Source: Oharaeibacter diazotrophicus
GTDB lineage: Bacteria > Pseudomonadota > Alphaproteobacteria > Rhizobiales > Pleomorphomonadaceae
Assembly: GCF_004362745.1 (NCBI RefSeq)
Contig: NZ_SNXY01000008.1
Location: 186,001-250,000 of the forward strand
Length of the DNA stretch: 64,000 bases
Reading direction: 5' to 3'
Made by a program: the position numbers and the translations under genes. Positions 58,037 to 64,000 of this stretch are shown here, piece after piece (within the stretch, counting starts at the first letter, position 1; every line of letters starts with the position of its first letter). Under the pieces are notes generated by a model. It was given only the letters and a program-made list of their open reading frames with translations. It did not search any database and was not told the DNA's origin.

Positions 58037-58063
58037 AAAACAGCGGCGTGAACTTGCCGTTCC
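58037..58063 (-). promoter_or_regulatory. Candidate EcfG (general stress) promoter
   Basis: On the minus strand GGAAC is followed 17 bases later by GTTTT, the GGAAC-N16/17-GTT consensus of EcfG sigma factors in alphaproteobacteria. It precedes the GGDEF-EAL gene with a 5' leader of about 55 bases. The adjoining stretch 58076-58120 is unusually A+T-rich and probably serves the plus-strand EamA gene. Confidence 0.5.
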
Positions 58064-58192
58064 GGGCGCGCCAAAACACATGAATATCATAATCCTAGGT
58101 ATTTTTGGCATGTACGGTGGGCCGATGACAAGGATCCGGTGCGCTGCTAGGACGGGGCGGCGACCCCGGGCGGCGCGGACAGGAGATGGACG

Positions 58193-59077
58193 ATGACCGG
58201 CAGGACCCGCGCGACCCTGGTCGGACTCACTGCGGTGGCGATGTGGGCGATGCTCGGCGTCTTCACCGCCGGTTCCGGTGCCGTGCCGCCGTTCCTGCTG
58301 AACGGGCTGTGCTTCACCGCCTCCGGCGCGGCGGCGACGGCTTGGCTCGTCGCCTCCGGCCACGGCCTCGACGCCTTCCGCCAGCCGGTCCGGGTCTGGG
58401 CGACCGGCGTCGGCGGCCTGTTCGGCTTCCACGCACTCTACTTCACCGCGCTGCGCCACGCGCCGCCGGTCGAGGCGAACCTCGTCAATTATCTCTGGCC
58501 GCTGCTGATCGTGCTGTTCTCCGGCCTCTTGCCGGGCGAGCGGCTGAAGGCGCACCACGTCGTCGGCGTCGGGCTCGGCTTCGTCGGCGCGGCGCTGCTG
58601 ATCGGCGGCGGCGGCAACCTGTCGCTCTCCGGCGGTCACGCCCTCGGCTACGCCGCGGCGATGGCCTCGGCCCTGACCTGGGCCGGCTATTCCGTGCTGT
58701 CGCGCCGGATGGCGGCGGTGCCGACCGAGGCGGTGGCCGGCTTCTGCCTCGCCACCGGCCTGCTCAGCCTCGCCGCCCACGCCGCCTTCGAGGAGACGGT
58801 GCTGCCGTCGGGCGCCGGGCAGTGGACCATGGTGGCCCTGCTCGCGGTGTTCCCGGTCGGCCTCGCCTTCTTCGTCTGGGACCACGGCGTCAAGCGCGGC
58901 GACATCCAGGTGCTCGGCGCGGCGGCCTATGCCGCGCCGGTGCTGTCGACGCTGATGCTGGTGGCGACCGGCTGGGGCACGCTCGGCCTCGCGTCGGCGC
59001 TCGCCTGCCTGCTCGTCACCGGCGGTGCGCTGATCGCCGCCAAGGACCTGTTCCGGCGCGCAGCGACCGCGGCCTGA
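58193..59077 (+). CDS. EamA/DMT-family exporter
   Basis: 294 residues with ten hydrophobic helices in two repeats; the EamA pattern includes ALRHAPPVEANLVNYLWPLL, and ALTWAGYSVLSRRM in the second half. A GGAG site lies about ten bases before ATG 58193. Such proteins export amino acids or other metabolites. Substrate unknown. Convergent with gloB. Confidence 0.9.
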   Translation: MTGRTRATLVGLTAVAMWAMLGVFTAGSGAVPPFLLNGLCFTASGAAATAWLVASGHGLDAFRQPVRVWATGVGGLFGFHALYFTALRHAPPVEANLVNYLWPLLIVLFSGLLPGERLKAHHVVGVGLGFVGAALLIGGGGNLSLSGGHALGYAAAMASALTWAGYSVLSRRMAAVPTEAVAGFCLATGLLSLAAHAAFEETVLPSGAGQWTMVALLAVFPVGLAFFVWDHGVKRGDIQVLGAAAYAAPVLSTLMLVATGWGTLGLASALACLLVTGGALIAAKDLFRRAATAA

Positions 59078-59081
59078 AGGT

Positions 59082-59846
59082 TCAGGCGCGGTCCTTGCGG
59101 CGGCGGATCTCGGCGAAGACCGCGGCGGAATCGGCGCCGGCGAGCCCGACCGCGGCGGCGACCGCCGGCTCGCCCGCGCGCAGGAACGGGTTGGTGGCCC
59201 GTTCCAGCCCGATCGTGGTCGGCACCGTCGGACGGCCGGCGGCGCGGGCGGCTTCGACGTCGGCGAGCCGGTCGGCGACGGCGGCGTCGTCCGGCAGCAG
59301 CGCGGCGGCGAAGCGGGCGTTCGAGAGCGTGTACTCGTGGCCGCAGTAGACGGCGGTCTCCGCGGGCAGCGCCGCGAGGCGGCCGAGCGAGCCCCACATG
59401 TCCGCGGCCGTGCCCTCGAACAGGCGGCCGCAGCCCATGGCGAACAGGGTGTCGCCGGAGAACAGCAGGCCGTCGTCGGGCAGGTGGTAGGCGAGGTGGC
59501 CGAGGGTGTGGCCGGGCGTCGCGATGGCGACGACACGGAATCCGCAGACCTCGGTCTCCTCGCCGTCGGCCAGCGTGGCCGTGAGCAGGCCGATCTTCGC
59601 CGCCTCGGCGGCCGGGCCGATCACCGGCACGCCGGCGGGCGCGAGCGCGGGGATGCCCTCGACGTGGTCGCCGTGGTGGTGGGTGACCAGGACGGCGCCG
59701 AGCCGCCAGCCGAGGCGCGCCAGCGCGGCCTCGATCGGGGCCGCCGCCGGGGCGTCGACCAGCAGCGCGTCCCCGCCGGGCCGGCGCAAGAGGACCGCGT
59801 AGTTGTCGGCGCGGCAGGGCACCAGTTCGATCTCGACGGCGGGCAT
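59082..59846 (-). CDS. gloB: Hydroxyacylglutathione hydrolase (glyoxalase II)
   Basis: 254 residues, metallo-beta-lactamase fold. The metal motif THHHGDH (55-61), ATPGHTLGHL, LFSGDTLFAMGCGRLFEG and YCGHEYT are all diagnostic, and TTIGLERATNPFLR closes the glyoxalase II domain. It hydrolyses S-D-lactoylglutathione. Divergent from a methyltransferase gene with 108 bases between, an arrangement conserved in Hyphomicrobiales. Confidence 0.95.
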   Translation of the reverse strand: MPAVEIELVPCRADNYAVLLRRPGGDALLVDAPAAAPIEAALARLGWRLGAVLVTHHHGDHVEGIPALAPAGVPVIGPAAEAAKIGLLTATLADGEETEVCGFRVVAIATPGHTLGHLAYHLPDDGLLFSGDTLFAMGCGRLFEGTAADMWGSLGRLAALPAETAVYCGHEYTLSNARFAAALLPDDAAVADRLADVEAARAAGRPTVPTTIGLERATNPFLRAGEPAVAAAVGLAGADSAAVFAEIRRRKDRA

Positions 59847-59954
59847 CGGCGTTTCTTCCGTTGTGGTCGCGGACGGACCCGACCACAGTGGGCGGGCGCT
59901 CGCGGCGAATCTAGGCCGCGACGACCGGCCCGCCAACCTCGGATCCGCCCGCCG

Positions 59955-60737
59955 ATGTACCTCGACGTCGTCGACCTCCGCGACTTCTACGCCGGCGACC
60001 ACGGCGCCATGGTGCGCAGCGTGATCGGCGGCGTGGTGCGCGCGCGCTGGCCGTCGGTCGCCGGCGACCGCATCCTCGGGCTCGGCTTCACCACGCCCTA
60101 TCTCGCCCTCTTCGCCGGCGAGGCCGAGCGCACGCTCGCCTTCAACCCGGCGGCGCAGGGCGCCGTGAACTGGCCCGGCGCCGGGCCGTCGTCGTCGGCG
60201 CTGGTGGTCGAGGACATGCTGCCGCTCGCCGACGCCGCGGTCGACCGGGTACTGCTCGTCCACGCGCTCGAGATGGCCAGCGACCCGCGCGAGGTGCTGC
60301 GCGAGGTCTGGCGCGTGCTGGCGCCCGGCGGGCGGATGCTGGCGGTGGTGCCGAACCGGCGCGGCCTGTGGGCGCGGGTCGACAGTTCGCCCTTCGGCTA
60401 CGGCCGGCCGTTCTCGCGCGGGCAGCTCACGCAGCTCCTGCGCGACAGCCTGTTCTCGCCGGTCGGTTGGAGCGAGGCACTGCACATGATGCCGCTGACG
60501 CGCCGACGGCGTCGGCGGTCGTGGGCGGCCTGGGAGCGGCTCGGCGCGCGGCTGTGGCCGGCCTTCGCCGGCGTGATCGTCGTCGAGGCGACCAAGCAGC
60601 TCTACCAGGGCATCCCGGTGGCGCGGCGCGCGAAGGCGACGACGCGGCTGCGTCCGGTGCTGCTGCCGGCGCCGGCCGGCGTCACCACGCGCGGCCCGAG
60701 CGGAACCGTGGCCGGCGGACAGGGTTCCAGACCCTGA
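59955..60737 (+). CDS. Class I SAM-dependent methyltransferase
   Basis: 260 residues. Methyltransferase_11-like: ILGLGFTTPYLALFAGEAE takes the place of the glycine motif, then LPLADAAVDRVLLVHALE and LREVWRVLAPGGRMLAVVPN. The glycine motif is slightly degenerate, and the Arg-rich C-terminus is peculiar to alphaproteobacterial homologues beside gloB. Substrate unknown. Confidence 0.85.
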   Translation: MYLDVVDLRDFYAGDHGAMVRSVIGGVVRARWPSVAGDRILGLGFTTPYLALFAGEAERTLAFNPAAQGAVNWPGAGPSSSALVVEDMLPLADAAVDRVLLVHALEMASDPREVLREVWRVLAPGGRMLAVVPNRRGLWARVDSSPFGYGRPFSRGQLTQLLRDSLFSPVGWSEALHMMPLTRRRRRRSWAAWERLGARLWPAFAGVIVVEATKQLYQGIPVARRAKATTRLRPVLLPAPAGVTTRGPSGTVAGGQGSRP

Positions 60738-60779
60738 GCGCGCCGACATGGCGCGACACGTCCCCCATGGAGAGACTTG

Positions 60780-61478
60780 ATGGCCAAGGCCCTGTTCGTC
60801 CTGACGTCCCATGCCACGCTCGGCGCCACCGGCCGGCCGACCGGCTGGTTCCTCGAGGAGGCGGCGACGCCCTACGTGATCCTGACCGATGCCGGCTTCA
60901 CCGTCGACATCGCCTCGATCGCCGGCGGCGCCGCGCCGATCGACCCGTCGAGCCTGCTCGAGGACGGCGAGGGCCACGGCTTCGTCGCGCGCTTCCTGGC
61001 CGACCCCGAGGCGCGCGCCAAGATCGAGGCGACCATCCCGATCGCCGACGTCGACGAGCACGCCTACGACCTCGTCTTCCTGCCCGGCGGCCACGGCACC
61101 ATGTGGGACTTTCCCGTGTGCGAGCCGCTGTCGCGGGTGATCCAGACGGTCTGGTACACCGGCGGCGTGGTCGGTGCCGTCTGCCACGGCCCGGCCGGGC
61201 TCGTGAACGTCAAGGGCCGCGACGGCCGGGCGATGATCGCGGACATGAGGGTGACCGGCTTCTCCAACGCCGAAGAGGAGAAGGCCGGGCTGACGGACGC
61301 GGTGCCCTTCCTGCTCGCCGACGCCCTCGCCGCCGCCGGCGCCGAGGTGACCCACGGCGCCCCCTTCACGGAGCACGTGGTCCGCGACGACCGGCTGGTG
61401 ACGGGCCAGAACCCGATGTCGTCGGAAGCCGTCGCCCGCGCGATGGTGGAAGCGGCCTACGCCGCGCGGCGGCTCTGA
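60780..61478 (+). CDS. DJ-1/PfpI superfamily protein (Hsp31-like)
   Basis: 232 residues. The nucleophile Cys135 with His136 lies in GAVCHGPAGL, and Glu26/27 in WFLEEAATPY is in the expected position; LPGGHGTMWDF is another conserved block. Hsp31-class proteins act as glyoxalase III, deglycase or chaperone. The nearby gloB fits methylglyoxal defence. ATG 60780 has GGAGAG six bases upstream; a TTG directly before it is not needed. Confidence 0.9.
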   Translation: MAKALFVLTSHATLGATGRPTGWFLEEAATPYVILTDAGFTVDIASIAGGAAPIDPSSLLEDGEGHGFVARFLADPEARAKIEATIPIADVDEHAYDLVFLPGGHGTMWDFPVCEPLSRVIQTVWYTGGVVGAVCHGPAGLVNVKGRDGRAMIADMRVTGFSNAEEEKAGLTDAVPFLLADALAAAGAEVTHGAPFTEHVVRDDRLVTGQNPMSSEAVARAMVEAAYAARRL

Positions 61479-61515
61479 GGGGCGGTCGCGGCGGGCGGGG
61501 ACCGATGTCCGCGGA

Positions 61516-61538
61516 GACGCCTCGGAAGCCGAGGCGTC
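61516..61538. terminator. Bidirectional hairpin between DJ-1-like gene and metW
   Basis: GACGCCTCGG-AAG-CCGAGGCGTC is a perfect 10-bp stem with a three-base loop, located between convergent genes. The plus-strand flank becomes TCTTCTTC further on, a weak U-tract; there is none on the minus strand. Confidence 0.5.
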
Positions 61539-61556
61539 CGCCCCTCCTAGTCTTCT

Positions 61557-62186
61557 TCAGCGCTTGCTGAGCAGGAACACGCCCTGGGCGCCGATCAGGT
61601 TCCAGACCCACCAGGGCGCGTTGAAGGGCAGCTTCTTGCCGTTGCCGTCGAGGGCGATCGCGCGTTCGACGGTGGCGCCGACCTCCTCGCAGAGGGCGAC
61701 GAAGTCGCGCATGGTGCAGAAGTGGATGTTGGGGGTGTCGTACCAGCTGTAGGGCAGGCGCGAGGACACCGGCATCCGGCCGGTGAACAGCAGGCGCAGC
61801 CTGACGTCGACGTGGCCGAAGTTCGGGAACGAGACGATGGCGCGGCGGCCGATCCGGAGCAGGTCCTCGAGCACGCGCTTCGGGTTGCGCGTCGCCTGGA
61901 TGGTCTGGCTGAGGATGGCGTAGTCGAAGGCGCCGTCGGGGTAGAAGGCGAGGTCGCTGTCGGCGTCGCCCTGGATCACCGACAGGCCGCGGGCGACGGC
62001 GTCGCGCACGCCGTCCTGGCCGAGTTCGAGGCCGCGGGCGTCGACGCCGCGGGTGCGCTCGAGCAGCGCCAACAGTTCGCCGTCGCCACAACCGACGTCG
62101 AGCACGCGCGAGCCGGGCTCGACGAGATCGGCGACGACGCGCAGATCGACGCGGACGTCGGCATGTCCGCCGGTGAGATCGGCCAT
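61557..62186 (-). CDS. metW: Methionine biosynthesis protein MetW
   Basis: 209 residues. A methyltransferase-like fold with VLDVGCGDGELLALLE, then AILSQTIQATRNPKRVLEDL and LPYSWYDTPNIHFCTMRDF, which are MetW-specific. It works with MetX in activating homoserine for methionine synthesis. Starts 2 bases after the metX stop. Confidence 0.96.
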   Translation of the reverse strand: MADLTGGHADVRVDLRVVADLVEPGSRVLDVGCGDGELLALLERTRGVDARGLELGQDGVRDAVARGLSVIQGDADSDLAFYPDGAFDYAILSQTIQATRNPKRVLEDLLRIGRRAIVSFPNFGHVDVRLRLLFTGRMPVSSRLPYSWYDTPNIHFCTMRDFVALCEEVGATVERAIALDGNGKKLPFNAPWWVWNLIGAQGVFLLSKR

Positions 62187-62188
62187 GG

Positions 62189-63388
62189 TCAGTCCCTCCC
62201 GGCGAAGGCGAGGCCGGCGGCGCGGGCGGCGCCGGTCAGGAAGCCGCGGACGATGCGGAACTGCTCGGGAATGTCGAGCAGGAAGCTGTCGTGGCCGCGG
62301 TCGCTCTCGATCTCGACGAAGGAGACCGACGCGCCGGCCGCGTTCAGCGCGTGCACCACCGCCCGGCTCTCCGAGGTCGGGAACAGCCAGTCGGAGGTGA
62401 AGGAGACGATGCAGAAGCGCGTCCGCGAGCCCTGGAACACCTTCGAGAGCGCGCCGTCCCGGGCGGCGGCGAGGTCGAAATAGTCCATGGCCCGCGTGAC
62501 GTAGAGATAGGAATTGGCGTCGAAGCGGTCGACGAAGGTCATGCCCTGGTGGCGCAGGTAGCTCTCGATCTGGAAGTCGGCGTCGAAGCCGAACGTCAAC
62601 CGCTCGCGGTCCTGCAGGTTGCGACCGAACTTGGCGTGCAACGACTGACCGGACATGTAGGTGATGTGCGCGGCCATGCGGGCCACCGCGAGGCCCTTCT
62701 TCGGGCTGGTGCCGGCGTCGAGGTAGCGGCCGCCGCACCAGTCGGGATCGGCCATCACCGCCTGCCGGCCGACCTCGTGGAAGGCGATGTTCTGCGACGA
62801 GTGACGGGCGCCGGACGCCATGCAGACCGCGGCGAACACCCGGTCCGGATAGGCGGCGGCCCATTGCAGCACCTGCATGCCGCCCATCGAACCGCCGACG
62901 ACCGCGAACAGCCGACCGATGCCGAGGGCGTCGACCAGCATCGCCTGGGCGCGGACCATGTCGCCGATGGTGAGCACCGGCAGGTCGAGGCCGTAGATCC
63001 GCCCGTCCGGGCCGGTCGAGGCCGGGCCGGTGGTGCCCATGCAGCCGCCGAGCACGTTGGCGCAGATCACGAACCAGCGGTCGGTGTCGATCGGCCGGCC
63101 GGGGCCGATCATCATCGTCCACCAGCCGGGCTTGCCGGTGACCGGGTTGTCGCTGGCGACGTGCTGGTCGCCGGTCAGTGCGTGACAGACCAGGATGGCG
63201 TTGGAGCGGTCGGCGTTCAGGCGGCCGTAGGTCTGGTAGGCGATCTGCCAGGGGGCGATCGCGGCGCCGCTGTCGAGCGGGAGCGGGCGATCGGGTCCGA
63301 AGCGCATGACCGGCGAGGCGGGGTGGTCGGCCTGTCCCCGGCGCAGGCGCTCCTGCGCGTCGGTCTCTGCGGCGTCGGTCGCGGACAT
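62189..63388 (-). CDS. metX: Homoserine O-acetyltransferase
   Basis: 399 residues, alpha/beta hydrolase fold. Nucleophile serine in GGSMGGMQ, aspartate in [12 protein letters not shown] and histidine in [10 protein letters not shown] complete the triad; [10 protein letters not shown] and [14 protein letters not shown] are MetX blocks. It acylates homoserine for methionine synthesis; acetyl versus succinyl donor is not decidable by eye. ATG 63388 follows a good promoter (63428-63457) by a 40-base leader. Confidence 0.95.
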   Translation of the reverse strand: MSATDAAETDAQERLRRGQADHPASPVMRFGPDRPLPLDSGAAIAPWQIAYQTYGRLNADRSNAILVCHALTGDQHVASDNPVTGKPGWWTMMIGPGRPIDTDRWFVICANVLGGCMGTTGPASTGPDGRIYGLDLPVLTIGDMVRAQAMLVDALGIGRLFAVVGGSMGGMQVLQWAAAYPDRVFAAVCMASGARHSSQNIAFHEVGRQAVMADPDWCGGRYLDAGTSPKKGLAVARMAAHITYMSGQSLHAKFGRNLQDRERLTFGFDADFQIESYLRHQGMTFVDRFDANSYLYVTRAMDYFDLAAARDGALSKVFQGSRTRFCIVSFTSDWLFPTSESRAVVHALNAAGASVSFVEIESDRGHDSFLLDIPEQFRIVRGFLTGAARAAGLAFAGRD

Positions 63389-63427
63389 GGGTGTCTGAGC
63401 TTTCGGAGAACCCGGAAGGAAGGCCGC

Positions 63428-63457
63428 TAGGTAGGTACCGCCGCGGCGCCCTGTCAA
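63428..63457 (-). promoter_or_regulatory. Sigma70-type promoter of metX-metW
   Basis: On the minus strand TTGACA (63452-63457) and CTACCT (63429-63434) are 17 bases apart, the best -35 hexamer in the window. The leader to ATG 63388 is only about 35-40 bases. Confidence 0.6.
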
Positions 63458-63561
63458 GCGCGGCACCCGGTTTTCCTTTGCCTTCGGCGGACACGGCTCC
63501 TATGAATGGCACCGCCCGGCCGCCCCGGCCGACGCCCCGGAACACCCCGCGCGCCAGCCCC

Positions 63562-64000
63562 ATGTCCGCCCCCGACCAGCCCGCCCCGACCGGCCTTTCC
63601 GCCCTCCGCCAGCGCATCGACGACATCGACGCCGAGGTGCACCGCCTGCTGATCGCGCGCTCCGAGATCATCGACCAGCTGATCTCGGTGAAGCGCACCG
63701 GCGAGCCCGGCGCGGCGTTCCGGCCGGCGCGCGAGGCCTCGATGATGCACGCGCTCGTGGAGCGCCACCGCGGCCACCTGCCGCTCGTCACCGTCGAGCA
63801 CGTCTGGCGCGAGGTGATCTCGACCTTCACGTGGCTGCAGGCGCCCTACACGGTCCACGTCGCCACCGGCGACGCCGCCGAAACGCGCGACATGGCGCGC
63901 TTCTACTTCGGCTTCACCGTGCCGTTCGAGACCGTGGCCGAGCCGGCCGACGCCGTCGCCGCCGTGGCGCGCTCGACCTCCGACCTCGCGGTGGTCAGGC
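63562..64000 (+). CDS. Chorismate mutase (3' truncated by window edge)
   Basis: At least 146 residues. LSALRQRIDDIDAEVHRLLI is a type II chorismate mutase helix with the conserved Arg, and VKRTGEPGAAFRPAREASMM matches rhizobial proteins in this cluster. The C-terminal part, running off the window, starts a second domain (VHVATGDAAETRDMARF). The product feeds phenylalanine and tyrosine synthesis. ATG 63502 in frame is an alternative, but family length favours 63562. Divergent from metX. Confidence 0.88.
   Translation, partial: MSAPDQPAPTGLSALRQRIDDIDAEVHRLLIARSEIIDQLISVKRTGEPGAAFRPAREASMMHALVERHRGHLPLVTVEHVWREVISTFTWLQAPYTVHVATGDAAETRDMARFYFGFTVPFETVAEPADAVAAVARSTSDLAVVR

Noticed and set aside
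63389-63461. SAM-II-type riboswitch in the metX leader
   Set aside because: The leader downstream of the promoter is only 35-40 bases and lacks the pseudoknot arms and conserved core of SAM-II; only a CGGGTTCTCCG hairpin-like piece is visible.

Overview
The window is 64 kb of very G+C-rich, densely coding chromosomal DNA with no transposase, phage, integrase or CRISPR signal. Gene content and order point to an alphaproteobacterium of the order Hyphomicrobiales (Rhizobiales). The supporting blocks are argH-lptM-lysA-TIGR02302 divergent from tlpA, ftsE-ftsX-ydcF-plsC behind tandem CtrA boxes, rpmF next to mtgA, metX-metW near gloB and chorismate mutase, an Lrp-type regulator divergent from putA, and an EcfG-type stress promoter. 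The genus cannot be fixed from the sequence alone.

Layout. 1-6.6 kb: the 3' part of a TadG-like pilus gene, dsbB, a DUF924 gene, a fatty acyl-CoA synthetase, and a copper/redox cluster (PCuAC-SCO1, two tiny membrane proteins, tusA). 6.6-9.3 kb: etfB-etfA-hbd, an electron-transfer flavoprotein and beta-oxidation unit. 9.5-16.7 kb: rhomboid protease, a TIGR02302 giant, lysA, lptM, argH, tlpA. 16.7-20 kb: small proteins, a His-rich CobW GTPase, and a D,D-carboxypeptidase. 20.1-28.5 kb: a complete urease operon (ureD-ureA-DUF1272-ureB-[AbrB/PIN toxin-antitoxin]-ureC-DUF29-MFS-ureE-ureF-ureG) that starts at a candidate sigma54 promoter and ends at a structured intergenic repeat. 28.5-36.5 kb: LysR/tautomerase pair, AEC transporter, glutamyl-Q-tRNA(Asp) synthetase, AlkA-like glycosylase, esterase, cobalamin adenosyltransferase, response regulator, hpt and a zinc-ribbon membrane protein. 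36.6-41.7 kb: ftsEX-ydcF-plsC, a ChaC-like enzyme, and a DUF2125 protein followed by a second copy of the same repeat. 41.8-50.7 kb: rpmF, mtgA, a probable small RNA, a polyamine-type ABC transporter lacking its binding protein, putA and its Lrp-type regulator. 51-64 kb: ispA, zur-ispG, SDR, HNH protein, a CHASE4-GGDEF-EAL protein, an EamA exporter, gloB, methyltransferase, DJ-1-like protein, metW-metX and the start of a chorismate mutase gene.

How the parts connect. Nickel and zinc handling recurs: UreE with an exceptional His/Cys tail, UreG, a His-loop CobW GTPase and Zur. Many adjacent genes overlap by 4 bases (ATGA or GTGA), so operon structure is easy to read. The most novel-looking items are a small RNA carrying two anti-Shine-Dalgarno motifs at 43.74-43.85 kb, a 109-bp four-hairpin element present twice exactly 14 nt after a stop codon, the toxin-antitoxin pair nested inside the urease operon, and the pair of micro-membrane proteins beside tusA. 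All assignments rest on motif and family recognition by eye; no database search was run.
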